From Latrodectus hesperus (lineage: Eukaryota > Arthropoda > Arachnida > Araneae > Theridiidae), in NCBI GenBank assembly GCA_037975125.1, contig CM075857.1:72745345-72809344 (forward strand): a stretch of DNA of 64,000 nucleotides, read 5' to 3'. Made by a program: the position numbers and the translations under genes. The notes under the pieces are model-generated. The model was given only the letters and a program-made list of their open reading frames with translations, had not been told where the DNA came from and did not search any database. Below are positions 46,316 through 64,000 of this stretch, piece after piece; the stretch's first letter is position 1, and the number at the start of each line of letters is the position of its first letter.

Positions 46316-48747
46316 TATAGATATAAGTCTTCATTAGTAGAAATAGTAGAAATATAAAAAGAATATTCAAATTTTTAATAAACCAAAAATCAATCAAATC
46401 ATATTCTTTGTACGCTTTGTTTAAATAATTTATGTTGAACAAATACATTAGAAAATATGAAGTGCATGTAAATCAATTTATATGAAAAATTCACTTTGCT
46501 CTAGATTAAAAATTAAGAGCAATCTAAAGCTCTAGAGAAATTTAATCATTCAGTTTCATATATGAGAGAACTGTACATTTTAGAATAGTTACAAGATCTA
46601 ATAAATTAGTTAAAATAATGTAAATCTTTCTGCGTATTTGAAGCTTTACTTTAAAATACTTGATGGATAATCGGGTTTGTCGAATGTGTTCCAAACAATG
46701 TTTCTAAAATTGAATGCAAATGACTTTTTAAAAACGCACTGGCAGAAAATCTTTCATTGCATAACATGAATAAAGACATTATTTGGCTATATTCTAGTAA
46801 TTTCAATAGACGGAATCATAAATAAACTCAAAGGACTAAAATATATTCTTACATAAATGGCGTAAACGTGAAATTAATTACATTAAGTATCAAAAGCAAA
46901 CTAATTTGCCTCTTGGCATTGATAGATATTATTATATGTTCTAAATTTTCTATTCTGCCCCGAATCATTTTCAACTTACTTTCTACTTGTTAAAAGCGCA
47001 CGCGCATATTAAATTGTTTTTTTTAAATATATTCTCTAATAACTTATTTTCTTTTACACAGATTACGCATAAATAAGCTAAGAATACACTTTAATAAATG
47101 TCACTGAGTAATATAATTTTGTAGCTGGGTTTAATGTTTAATCAATTTGTTAATTGCCTTAAAAATAAAGTTTTTATTAAAATAATTATAAATGTTTTTT
47201 TTATATTTTAAAATAAAATGTGTTTAAGGAGTCTTATTTATGTTAAAACATACTTTAATAAATACTGTACTATTTGGTAAATATTTTATATTTAGCTTAA
47301 TTGAAAAAAAATAACTCAAGCATTTTTTTGTTAAAAGCTTTAGAATTCTTTATAATTTTATGGAACGAAGAATGTCCTTCGAAAATTTCAGAAAACTTAT
47401 ATAATTGCTATAAAGATATTTTCCATCTCAGTGAAAGTTTTGTATTTCTTAGAGTAAATAAAAATAAATAAACTGAATAAGAGTCAAACTTCGCCAGTTT
47501 TTTTGCCAAAAATTTCATTTTTTTTTACCTTTCAAATCTTACCTGATCAATCAAAGTCAGCAAAAGAGCTTACAATCTCGAGATTTTTAGATACATTTCC
47601 TTTTACCTTTTATGTGCTGTCTAGTATTCGAGAGATTTTTTCTGCTTCTATTAAGTTCATTCTAGCGGAGTTTTTCTCTTCTTTTTTTACTTCGAAAACA
47701 ATCCTCGTCACACAGATGGCCGGAGACGTATACCAGAGAGACTGCCAATGGAAACCTGGATGAGGGAAATAGCTATTTTTCTTAGTTCTACAATTTTTGA
47801 CTACTTCGAAAAGTATTGAGTACATCAGAGGCATAGCAAGATTAGAAGAAAATATGCGAACCGCTTTCTGACGCGAAAGAAATTATTACAATTGAATTAA
47901 TTTTTGTTTTTGTAACATTACTTCGTTGTGAAAATATTTTGATTCATTTAAAGGTTATTGTATACGATACCTAATACTCGTGCTAAAAAAACTAATAAAA
48001 TATTCATATTTTTGATATATAATAAGTTATTTAATATTATTGAATACAAATTATGTATTGTATTTTGTGTCTCACCTTATTAGATTATTAAACATATATA
48101 TTATCGATTACAATATTATCGATATCAAATTATTAAACAATAGATAATATGATATTGATGAATTATGTATTTAATAGTAATTTTTTTCTAGTAAAAGTAA
48201 TTTTCTTTTTATACTTCATACAAGATTTATGTGTATTTAATTTTTTATAGTTCATCAAGTATATTTTTCGAATAAAATTTTTTTATCAGATTTTAGAAAT
48301 ATTGTATTGTAAATTGTTAATTTTGGCGTGTTATTGATTATAGTTTACAAGAGAAGTTTCTACGGAGAGATTAAGGGTATTATTTATAATCTGAAATGAG
48401 ATATATGAGAAATATATATTTAATAATGTAATTTAATAAAAATTAGATAGTTTAATTTTAAACATGCAATATCAGAATCCTTCATAATATTTTTACTAAA
48501 ATTAAAAATAAAAGTAGTGATCATACACTTAAAAGATATGATTAAGATTTAGATAGTATTTATAAAGTGATAAATTAATACATGTATATAATTTATATGA
48601 TATTGTAATAAGTTTGTTTAATATCTTGCGAGAAATTATAAACATTAACACATTCTCTCATAATAAATTTAAATATCCATCCTCAGATGTAGAATGTACA
48701 GCCCCCCATTTTTAAATATGAATTGAATGTAAGTAAATATATGTATC
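46316..48747. other. AT-rich spacer with an unrecognised open stretch
   Basis: At 47503-47834 two frames on opposite strands are open (86 and 74 codons) in slightly less AT-rich sequence. Neither resembles a known protein. Confidence 0.5.
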
Positions 48748-49425
48748 TATGTAAAGGAATGGTATTGTTTGCCAGATAAAAAGTTTTTGCAAGCTTATTT
48801 TTGAGCTATATTTAGCAGCATTAGCAGTGTTAGCTCAGTAACCAAAATTTTGGCAAAATTTAAAAAACACGCACATAAAATATAAATGTAATGCTTCACT
48901 AATATGCCTCAAAAACTTCGTTAAATTTCCAAAGCCGCACTAAAGATAAAACATAAGACTTTCAATCGTCGTAATATATCGTCTCCAGCATAGGAGGTAG
49001 TTTTATGCTAACGTATCAGAGCATCAAATGGTGCTAAAGTGTTAATATGAGCGAAATCACTTCTTTAAATATCTATAGTACGTTTTTCAAAAGACAAATG
49101 ATATTTGAAGTTTGTTGCCAGGTGAGATAAGTCTGTGATTTTAGTATAAGAAAGATAAACCCACAATCTCTAACGCTTTTAGAATTTGTATTTTAAAACA
49201 CTGTGACTTGATTCTCCGTGGCCAATTATCACTAACAATGGATAAGACAGGCTGTTATCAGCACGATCGTAGCAGATATAACATAATATATCAGCAATCG
49301 CGTCGCGAGACCTATGTAAAGGAATGATATTGTTTGCCAGATAAAAAGTTTTTGCATGTTTATTTTTGAGCTATATTTAGCAGCATTAGCAGTTAGCTCA
49401 GTAACCAAAACTTTAGAAAATTTAA
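48748..49425. repeat. Pair of about 115-bp direct repeats 564 bp apart
   Basis: The block from ctatgtaaaggaatg through tttgccagataaaaagtttt, gagctatatttagcagcatt and agctcagtaaccaaaa occurs at 48748-48864 and again at 49312-49425. By eye they differ by a handful of substitutions and one 3-base gap. The 450 bases between are less AT-rich and unique. The repeats lack TG…CA ends, so an LTR pair is unlikely. A segmental duplication or the ends of an unknown element are both possible. Confidence 0.7.
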
Positions 49426-50989
49426 TCCTTAATCACAAAAGCACCTTTAATAATGTGATCAGTGAGAATGGACAAAGGAATGATATGACATTATGCTTTG
49501 AGGTGAATGCTATTCAAATGTAGCTTCAGAATGGTCGAATCCATGTTTGTCTGCCTCTTGAAGCAGCTGTATTGGCAGGTTTCATTCAACTTTATCTTAC
49601 TGATCTTGGAATGTAATGATGGCATAAAGTGACTTTAGATATGCTATTCACCCACCACTTGATTATAATGATTGCAACTGTTACGTTTATTTTATGCTTA
49701 GGTTTGTCACAATACTCTTCATTCGAGCATTTTGTAACACTGCATTTCCATAAGATAATGAAAGATATTTCTTGATACAGAAAAGTTTTCAAAAACTGCA
49801 TGGTATGCATATTATTCAGATTTTTCATCAATGGGAAAAAAGTCACCATAGTCAACGAAATTTTTTGTCATATTGTATCAACATAGTCAGCTGTTTTTGA
49901 ACGTGACGTTCAATCGATTTAACAACTTGCTGAAAAATTATAAGTAATGTTATTGCTGACAAAAAGGTTTTCTCTAGATACTGATTCTTCGTAATTGGTG
50001 TTTATAGTATTCTTGCAATGTTAATCGTATAATAATCAAAGTTAGTTTAAATATTATTTCCCCGATTCGTTATATTTGCCTAACTAACATCATTTCATTT
50101 TTGATATTTCGATTTGAAGTTAAATGTAAAAACTAATAATGTATAAAAAATTTATAAACATAAAATGATATTTAATAAATAATCTTATAAGTGATTCAGC
50201 AGAAAAAATATGTAATTACATTCATCAATTATCCTACTTTAAAATATTCAAATTCATTCTTTAAGCATTGATAATTATTGAGAATTTTTTATTGCATAAT
50301 ATTTTACACATAATTTATTTTTTATGAATATATTGCTGACAAAATAAACTTAAATTAGTTTATTGAGAAGTAAAAAATAAAAATATATATTATCTTAATG
50401 AGAGAGATTTGTTTACGTTTTTAGTTTTCTGAAACATGACATAAAAACCGTCCTTCTACAAGTGTTTTCAAAACTTTAAACATAATTATTTTGAAGAGAC
50501 TAAGTCTCAGATCATAAGCATTTAATGAAGTTTTTCTTTACCTAATCTCCCTAGGATATTTTTATTTAGTTAATTATTGCATGCTAACAAAACTATTCAA
50601 TATGCTTCCACAATTTTAAATAAAGACTCATTATACGGAATTGAGAAATATTATCTGTAATGGGAAAAATGCTCCGTAACATATTGATTGCTCCATTTTA
50701 TTTTTTTTAATTTAAAATAACATAGATAATTATTTTTATAAACGTTGATCCTCTGTCTTTTTTAAATGTATTTGGTTGAATATACCGTATGCATAAATTT
50801 GAAAAAAAAGGCTCGAGAATTTAAATTAAACATGAGATTCATGATTTAAATTTGATTTATGTTAAATTTACTAATGGAAAATAACTTAACAATTTTCTTA
50901 ATCTTTAATGTACTATTTTGTCTTCATTTAAAAAAAATATTCAAAAAGTTCATAATTAAATACTTAGAAGTATTGAGAAGTATTAACAG
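49426..50989. other. Spacer, no certain gene
   Basis: The stretch 49430-49920 is less AT-rich and, in minus orientation, gives protein-like bits in several frames (for example LQEADKHGFDHSEATFE around 49500-49555, and an 87-codon frame at 49592-49855), suggesting a broken repeat-encoded gene that I cannot name. The rest is AT-rich. Confidence 0.4.
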
Positions 50990-51380
50990 GAATTACTGCT
51001 TCCCCTGCCACCGTGTTCATAAGATCTTTCACTAATGGAACATGTATGGGATATGACTGGATGCCATTTGCAAACCTTCAAATGTCTAATTCAGAAGACT
51101 CATTTTGCAAATGGTTGAAAGAAAATGAAAGGTCATTTCTAAGAACGCCATCCATCTCTTATTGACTCTGTGCCTAGACATGTTGTTTCAAGTAAAGCAT
51201 TAAAAGTTGCTTCTACAATCTACTGACCCGACTTTGATATCGCTAGGTATTATGTATACAATTTCGAAATATTCTTCTCTTCTCTGTGACATGACTGCCC
51301 ATGTGAGCCAAGGCCTGCATCGTTCTATCCTGTCACTTTCTGGAAAATCTTTCTTGGTGTTGCTTTTTCAAAGTCAGAGC

Positions 51381-51383
<3 letters not shown>
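50990..51383 (+). mobile_element. 3' fragment of a Tc1-like element
   Basis: The sequence starts abruptly in the catalytic C terminus and ends at 51381 with a degraded inverted-repeat tip (reverse complement tgctctgactttgaaaaagc) followed by TA and a (TA)n tract. That tip and the body match the right end of the element at 26424-28012 (compare ggtattatgtatacaatttc with tgtattatgcatgtcatttc), so both belong to one family. The left half is missing. Confidence 0.7.
50992..51222 (+). pseudogene. C-terminal Tc1-like transposase remnant
   Basis: In the plus strand LLPLPPCS, a stop, then DLSLMEHVWDMTGCHLQTFK corresponds to the Tc1 stretch around the third catalytic residue (the Glu in MEHVWD is present). 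SLIDSVPRHVV follows near 51150-51190 as the usual C terminus. Stops break the frame. Confidence 0.7.
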
Positions 51384-51431
<48 letters not shown>

Positions 51432-51452
51432 GTATATATATATACATATATG

Positions 51453-51494
<42 letters not shown>
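51384..51494. repeat. Interrupted (TA)n microsatellite
   Basis: TA units with several TATG and TATAA interruptions, abutting the Tc1 fragment. Confidence 0.93.
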
Positions 51495-54745
<3,251 letters not shown>

Positions 54746-54749
<4 letters not shown>

Positions 54750-55923
54750 TGATTAATGCCTTTATACATAAATATATCTTTATTGTTATAATTAAATTTT
54801 ATTCGTGGTGAGTATTGAAATTAGTTAAAATAAAATTTTTATTTGGACTGAAATTTAAATTACGAGAATGAACAAGCATAAATCAATTTATCAATTAAGA
54901 AAACACATGTGAAAGCAGAACTTAATTTCAAAAATAAAATGAAGGTTCTTATCACATAATTATTTTGCGATAATGGCAATCTTCCTTCTAATTATTGGAA
55001 ATCAATTATCCTGTTTCCTTCTTTGTTTTTTGATAAAACATATTAAACCTTACATTATTATGGTCTTAAGTACATGAGATAATTTAAAAGGAGCAATTAA
55101 ATTTAGCAGTATTTATATGAAATATTTTTAAAAATTGTACAGCATTACGGTATCATATTTTAAAAAATATATTGTTCATTTTATTGAAATTAAAAATATT
55201 TTTCATGCTCTTTCCTTCCAAAGCAGGTATTTGTTTCTTATTTATATTTATTTACTCAAAAATAATATCAAAATCTTAACCATTGGATTGATATATGAAA
55301 CTTAAAAACTTTGTAAGCGTTTTCAGCTTCATGCGAAAAATTTGTTTTGCCAATTTAACTGATTTGAAAATAATATATATCGATTGAATTAAATCATTGC
55401 AGCAAGAAAGACATACTTACATATGAAAAGACAAATTGCAGTTATATGTTCGTTGTCTTATCAAACATTAAAAATATAACCAAGCGATTTTCTCTCAAAA
55501 TATAGTAGGTTATAAGTTTTTATATGCTTATATTTAATCAAACAAAGACAAATGTCTCTAGAAATAAGTATTTACAAGATAAATAAGTATTCACAAAACA
55601 GCTATAAAAATGTCGATTTCTACAAACTTCTCTTTCAGTAATAAAAGGAAAAGAAAAGGGTGATGAAGCATATTACAAACCTACCTTTCCTTGAAAAGAG
55701 CAGAGAATAATGGTCATTAGTATACTACTTATTTCCCCAAAGGCTTACAGTTGAGTCTCAAGACAATAAGTTTTGATGATTTGAGATAGCAAAGGTCGAA
55801 GCTATAAAGAGTTTTTAGGGATTCGTCGTAAAATAAAAGTCGAGTCTTCGTATTTAATTTGTTTTTACTTTCGTTCATATTGTGAATTTTGGTTTTATGG
55901 GTAAGTAATTGGGAGAATAAATT

Positions 55924-55925
<2 letters not shown>
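54746..55925. other. AT-rich spacer, no gene seen
   Basis: Nothing recognisable. Confidence 0.55.

Positions 55926-56008
<83 letters not shown>
55926..56008. repeat. (TA)n microsatellite
   Basis: About 41 TA units. Confidence 0.95.
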
Positions 56009-58128
<2,120 letters not shown>

Positions 58129-59398
58129 TACACTGCTGGCCACCCCAATTGCAACGATAAGAAAGACCAGAGATATCACAAAAAATTTACTTTGTAGATT
58201 ATATGTTGACCAACTATCAAATGAGATAATTCATAAATTTCTGTGAAGTGTGGTTCATGCCAAAATCAGTTGCCACAGTAGCCGCCATTGTTGGAGATCA
58301 TATATGAAACATGAATCATCATTGATTCAAAGAGACTTTGGATGTGTTCTTGGAGTACAGAGGACCAGGCCAGTGGACCATTTTCCCACGTTAAGTCAGC
58401 CGGGAAAGCAATTTAGTCTAGAGATTGACGATGGACACTTGAACAATGCGTATCATGTGTGGTCGCGGATTATCCTGTTGAAATAGGACAACTTGCTCCA
58501 CCACCTCAGAGATGTAGCGCAGGCTGTTTAAAGTATCTGCAATGTATACTAGAGAGTGCGGGAGTGATATCCAATACCGCCCCATTACATAACACCCTTT
58601 GAAGGACCAGTGTGGCGGTGCATAACGTTGCTGTTCAGCATCTTCTCTCCACGGTGTATTCAGACTCGAATGCGACCATCATGGTGTTTCAGATTGAAGT
58701 GTTACTTGTTAGTAAAGACAATTTCATTCCATTCCTCCATCTACATCCTTCTTACATCACACCATTGGTGGCGGAGAGGTCTGTGGTTCTACGTCAAGGG
58801 TAGATGGATCTTGCAGACTATACTGCTACAAATAGTATGCGCAGACACTGTATTACTGAATATGCTGTCCGTTACAGACTGAATATGCTGTGATATGATT
58901 CGTGATGTGGTTGAGTGATCCGTCACTACCATGCGCACAATTTGCAGTCATCATTTGAAGTGGTGCACTGAGGTGGATGTGATCGAACACGCGTCGGTTC
59001 GTTGTACCCTCCCACATCCAACGATCACATATCCGCATAACAGTTGTTTGGTTTCGCCCAACATGTGACTACTGATATCCTTGAAAGATAATCCACAATC
59101 TCGGTAGACCACTATTCTTCCTCTGTCGAACTTGGATACTTGATCAAAAAATGATCGATGCTTTCTGCGAGGCAAAATTGATCACGTTTTTGAAAAAACG
59201 CAAGAAAAAACAATTGCTTAATTTTAAATCATCGATATCTCCAAGCTTAAATAGCGCTTGGAAGAGGCACCACAGGTAAGCGTCACGTGCGTCTACGCTG
59301 AAATTTTATAATTTGAATATCTCACCTCTGCTAAAACATGTTTCATGTTATTTACATGCGTACTTCAGGGTGTTACATTTATGGTGGCCAGCAGTGTA
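58129..59398 (-). mobile_element. Tc1-like transposon (family A), internally deleted
   Basis: TA at 58129-58130, then cactgctggccaccccaatt; the right end atggtggccagcagtg stops at 59396 and is followed by TA. The tips match perfectly for 14 bases. It is the same family and orientation as the copy at 36008-37737 (compare gtggcggtgcataacg with gtggcggtgtataacg). At 1266 bp it has lost about 460 bases relative to that copy, mainly the region corresponding to about 36570-36900, which would encode the central catalytic part. Confidence 0.9.
58266..59175 (-). pseudogene. Tc1-like transposase pseudogene, central part deleted
   Basis: On the minus strand the frame starts at the ATG at 59173-59175: MPRRKHRSFFDQVSKFDRGR and IVVYRDCGLSFKDISSHM are a good Tc1 N terminus with helix-turn-helix. 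Frame changes follow (MRICDRWMWEGTTNRR on another frame at 58853-59038). The first catalytic motif area falls near 58640-58720. The middle is deleted, and the C terminus is degraded but ends in a NNGGY-like stretch before 58266. The N terminus is better preserved than in the copy at 36115-37496. Confidence 0.85.
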
Positions 59399-61644
59399 GT
59401 ATTAAAATTAATTAATTTTTCTTTATATATATATCCCAATATTTCTTAAATATATATACTGGACCCTTTTAAATATGTGCATAATTTTAAGCTTATATAT
59501 GAAAAAATCAATGTTGTGATTTTACCGATAAAAATATCATTAAAATATCTAAGTGAAATAATGAAGGAAAGGCAAGTGAATATATGTATTTTTTTTAGTT
59601 TAAAGTATTTAAATTGAAAAAAAATAAACTATCTCAAATAAGTCTAATTTTTAATTTTTGAAAGATACTAAAATTTTAATGATATTTTTCTTTGTGTACA
59701 ATAAATATAATTACAGTAAAAGCATTTTGTATATGAAAACATTCATGAGTAATGGTACACAATTTCTCTGGAACTCCTGTAAATCATTATGTAATTCATA
59801 GATCCAGTATCGATATAAATGGCCTCAGAAGTATCGTAGCTGATAAAAAGCAGTGATTTTTAAAATGTTTTTATGGCTTTGTCAATTTCCGGACAAATTT
59901 ATAGCAGTTTTAGATTCAGTAAGCCTTTTCTCTAAAGAAGAATTTGTGTGATGTTTTTTGTATACGAGATATTATTTCCGCACTACTGATTTTCTGATTT
60001 GAAAGTGGAAATAAAAATAGTGTTTTGTTGTTGAAACATGACGAGATCGCTATTCTCCAATAAAGACCTTTCAAAGTTTTCATTTCCGTTTTAGATTCGA
60101 TTCTTAAAAAGCCTTCATTTCCCCTTAACGTTCCAACACAAAAGTAACGATAGAAAAAAATGAGAGAAGAAAAAGCTGCCTGTCGCTCGAAGATTGTTAT
60201 CACTTTGAAATAAAATGCGCAACATTTATATCGGGTGATCTTGTCACCAAGCCCTACAGATGCAAAAAGTTTTATTGTTTTATTCATGAAATTCAAGTTT
60301 CCCAGAAAAGGAAGAGTAAATGTAATACTTTAGAGAACTTTTAAATAGTAGACAGTTAAGGCTATCAATATAATTCTTTCTAGTTTCCTTAATGATTCTA
60401 TCATATGATTTATTATAAGTGAATGATATACCATAAATCATTGAATTTTAATGTCACCATTCATATATAGTACACTATTTTTCATTGAATTAAAATATTA
60501 ATAAAATTTTTTCAAAATTTATCTTGTATAGATGCCAAAGTGTATTTACTTTAACTACCATTTATTATATCCATGAAATTAAAAAACATTTATTTGCTTC
60601 AAAGCAAATAAATGATTTTTTTTTGTTTAAAGCAAATTAAATGTATATTTATAGCAATTACATGAAACATATTTTATAGTTTATATTTGATAAAATAAGG
60701 AATAAACAGTGTTTATTTTAAAAAAATATTTATTAAATTATCTATGAATATACAAATTTTTAGTAATTATAGATTTTTGCCATCATTATAGGAGAATATT
60801 TATGAAGCACAATTTTGCAGATATTATAACGAACATTTGACAAACCATAAATTGTATATAGCTTTATGTTTTTATAATAAACATTTACATTGCGCAAGAG
60901 ATGAGGTATGGTTTTAAATTTCTGGCATTAGTGGACCTCATACATCTAATAAACCATGTTATTTACTATGGGCAACATAAAAGACATTTAAGAACATTGA
61001 AAAAAATGACATGAATTAACTATTTTTGAGCACAGAACATTTAAGGATCGTAGTTTCCAAACAAAAAAGTTGAGTCACTGGAATATACTCAAATTTTAAT
61101 AGTGTATCAGACATAAATAATTGGACCAAAATTTTTGACTAATAAATGGTCATCAGGAATTTCGTTAGGATATTGCAATATAGAAGAAAATCAGCACTTC
61201 ATCAACTGTTCCCTGAACACTTCTAATACTTTCTGAATGTAATGTTCCACTGTATGGTAAAAAAGAAAGTATGTTCAAATACTTTAATGTGTGTTTAATA
61301 TTAGAAATGCATTATGCTGCTTCTATGAAGTAAATGTTTTTTGTCAAAATTTCTGTTTATTACTTCATGCTGAACAATGTTTGTGAAACAAATATTATAA
61401 TGTCATAATTTGTTCCATTGACTTCCTCATCTCATTGAAGATAAAAAAGGAATACATTATACATATGAGTTCACAGTATGTAAAAGTTATTTCAATTTTA
61501 CTTAACAGACTTTGCTTTAATTAAATGTTACTTTAAACAATAGGGATCAATACCCTCGATCCTGTTTGGAAGAAATAGAAATATATATAAAAAGCCTGAT
61601 TTGTAAACATTAAGTCTCACACCTCTGCCCAAGGCTTTCATTAG

Positions 61645-61646
<2 letters not shown>
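59399..61646. other. AT-rich spacer with a doubtful frame
   Basis: A 126-codon minus-strand frame covers 59916-60296 (…KTMKT-type, Phe- and Lys-rich, no motif). Slightly lower AT content there may explain its open state. I do not recognise it. A small hairpin lies at 60587-60614. Confidence 0.45.
60587..60614. repeat. Short hairpin, 13-bp arms
   Basis: catttatttgctt at 60587-60599 pairs with aagcaaataaatg at 60602-60614. The half-site aaagcaaattaaatg recurs at about 60630-60642. Confidence 0.5.

Positions 61647-61715
<69 letters not shown>
61647..61715. repeat. (TA)n microsatellite
   Basis: About 34 TA units. Confidence 0.95.
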
Positions 61716-61717
<2 letters not shown>

Positions 61718-64000
61718 AAACCAGTTTTTCTTCAATGTAATAAAATAAAAAATAACCTAACTGGCTATAAATTGGTTTTATCCTACTATTCCAGGTCCTA
61801 ATAATATGTAAATCTAATATGTAACATTTACAAATATATCTGTTTGCTATGTTAACAAAATATAATCTGTATATAAATTACTGTGGAAGCAATAATAAAG
61901 ATATCTAAGAAAGGCTCTCGCAACGAACCTCAGAATTCTTTGGTCCAATCAAATTGCTTTTGGACTTGTTAAAGCCTCCATTCGGTTCATTATTTGCAGC
62001 AAAATTCACTCCCTTTAATAAAGCTATACAGTGAAGACTGTGTGAAAACCATCTTGAGAATTCTCACCTACCGTGTTATATAAGATTTATGAGATAAATA
62101 GTAGAGAAGCTATCACCCCTAGTGAACATTTGGCATTTGATAATCATCAGCTTTCTCTCAATGGAAAACGTCCATTTCTACAAAAATATTTAAGAAATTT
62201 ATAAAACATAGCATAAAAGTTTGGTTTCTTTAGGACAATCTAATTAATCCCAATTGAAAATTTCAACTAAATTTAAGAAGACTAATAAATCATTCATATG
62301 AGAAAAATTAGGATGACATTATTATCTTCGATTGATTTTATGATCTAAGAGGATATAATATAACAATTGTGATAACGTTCTTGTTTTAGATATTTATTCA
62401 ACAGTTAAAGAAAATAACATACATATATTTGGTACAATCAATTAGTTTTGAGATAAATAAGAGCATGTTACATAACACATAAATAAATAACTGAATAACT
62501 ATTTTATATCTCTTCTGCAATATATTTCATATCTCTCTGAATAACTATTTTATATCTCTTCTGCAATTATTCATAGAGGTCGTCGCTGTTTCCATCAGAA
62601 ATAGGTTTTGCATTTAATAAGTTTTGTCACTAAATGGTAATTATTTAGTTCATAAAATATAAATAAAACATTTGCACTAATTTTTGGAAATTAAAAAAAA
62701 TAATTAAATGTTTATCATATGAGAATTGTGCAGACTAAATTAGATACAAATGGAGTTTTCATACTAAGTGTTATCCCATTATAACACATCAAAGTCAAAT
62801 AAAATTATTTATTATATATTAATAATATAGAAATATTTTATTGAGTAAAATTTAAAATTTATAAGTTTTAAAACTCAATATAAATATTAAATGCATAGTT
62901 TACAGCATTGTTTTTTAACCATCCATATTGTGTTTTACACTTCAATGTCCATTATTTTGTAAAGAATATTTATTTTTAGAAAACCATTCATGGTATCCTT
63001 TTTTTATGGAAATATTTCTGCAAAGTAAAGTTATTTTTACTAAGATATAATTAACGGAAATATTTTGAATACAATTGCATATTTCAGTGAGCCATTTTTT
63101 AAACTCTTTCCTTGAAAAGTAAATTTATATTCAGTATTTTTCTATATAAACTGTCGATCAATAATTTCAAGGGTATATTTTTAAAGCACACATTTTTCTA
63201 ATGACAGAGCAATCGCTTTTATATATTTCAAACTTTTCTTCCAAGTCATAACTGTTAGTTTTCCAGCAAGGAAACGCAATAAAATTGCTGCGCGATGATC
63301 CCAAATCAAAAATAAATGAGAACTGAAAGCAAAGTTACTCAGCCTTATAAGTTGACTTACCCTTCTACTGGAGTAAGTAGAGTAGCGTTTTATCGTTCTC
63401 TCATTCGCAAATAAACGAGTGATTAGAAAAGTCCGCTCGCACTTTGACGAGCTTTAGGTAGTTCTCTGCTCTAGTTTAATTATGGACGCCCTGTTGTGAG
63501 GGAGAAAACGGAAATTTTATTGCGTCAAAGTCAAACTTCTGAGGGAGATCATGATGAACAACAATGAATTTTCCTGAATTTCCTCTCTTGCGTATTTTGT
63601 GAACCGTATAACTAACATGACGAAGCGCTACTTAAATTTGCTTTTAAGAACACAGGCTTAAATTGGTGTCAGTTTTTCTAATAATAGCATTTGTTCCTTA
63701 GGGAAATTGCGTTACTCAGAAAAATCAATTCATTAAAAACATTTTGATAAATTAAAAATGAAATAAAAAAATTTAAAGTTCGTAAAATGAGTATTGAATT
63801 AATTGCTTTAAGTATTAAGAAATAAAATATAAATATAGAATACTGTTTTATTGTTACTATTTTTACAATTTCAGTTTAAATTTTTATTTATTGTGAATGA
63901 AATAGATAAAATTCAATATTTATTTTTATCATCATGATTCCTTTGAATAGATATAAGAAATGCTAACAATATCTTTTTATTTTTTAATTTTTTTTTTGCA
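61716..64000. other. AT-rich spacer with two less AT-rich patches
   Basis: Patches at about 61910-62080 and 63240-63680 are less AT-rich and of normal complexity but hold no long frame. A 31-bp tandem duplication lies at 62491-62567. No gene seen. Confidence 0.5.
62491..62567. repeat. 31-bp direct repeat, 46-bp period
   Basis: The block starting ctgaataactattttatatc occurs at 62491-62521 and 62537-62567 with no differences, indicating a recent slippage or duplication. Confidence 0.8.

Noticed and set aside
48748..49425. LTR retrotransposon or solo-LTR pair
   Set aside because: The direct repeats do not begin TG or end CA, and the interior has no primer-binding site, polypurine tract or coding sequence that I can see.
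59916..60296. A 126-codon minus-strand frame
   Set aside because: Longest non-repeat frame outside transposons, but without any recognisable motif and with biased Phe/Lys/Ser content; kept only as a remark in the spacer entry.

Overview
The window looks like an AT-rich, repeat-rich arthropod nuclear segment, most likely from a spider. The reasons are very long (TA)n and (CA)n microsatellites, tRNA-derived SINEs, several decayed Tc1/mariner transposons, and non-LTR retrotransposon pieces whose RNase H and transposase remnants resemble families I associate with orb-weaver spider genomes. The spider call rests on recognition, not on a search. I found no intact host gene, no rRNA, no functional tRNA gene and no CRISPR array. 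Most long open frames are translated microsatellites (poly-YI, poly-TH, poly-CV) or run inside dead transposons.

Layout. 1-3479: AT-rich spacer with small hairpins. 3482-5073: nearly complete but dead mariner-like element with inverted repeats of about 150 bp, bounded by TA on both sides, its right end abutting a 113-bp (TA)n tract. 5187-10346: AT-rich spacer with two less AT-rich islands (about 7060-7540 and 9100-9780); the second holds a fragment of a repeat-encoded protein. 10358-11150: non-LTR retrotransposon reduced to its 5' end and 3' end, with an 11-bp target duplication. 11284-11461: (CA)n-(TA)n tract. 11462-17852: spacer with two long (TA)n tracts. 17855-18770: deletion derivative of a relative of the first mariner-like element. 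18773-26423: spacer with a tRNA-derived SINE at 24340. 26424-28012: decayed Tc1 element with an internally repeated transposase segment. 31945-32273 (minus) and 42496-42759 (plus): two copies of one tRNA-Glu-like SINE family. 33040-34050: 5'-truncated non-LTR element (minus) with an RNase H remnant. 36008-37737 and 58131-59396: two copies of one Tc1 family (minus). 38189-39318: another Tc1-like element set between (TA)n tracts. 50990-51381: 3' fragment of a Tc1 element related to the one at 26424. The rest is AT-rich spacer with further (TA)n tracts, the longest at 54420-54745.

How it works together: there is no operon or pathway. The shared theme is mobile DNA in TA-rich DNA. Tc1/mariner elements target TA dinucleotides, and four of the six copies here directly abut a (TA)n microsatellite, so the microsatellites were probably the landing sites or grew from the TA target duplications. 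All transposases seen are inactivated, and the non-LTR pieces are truncated or internally deleted. The window therefore looks like a neutral intergenic or intronic transposon graveyard and not a coordinated system.
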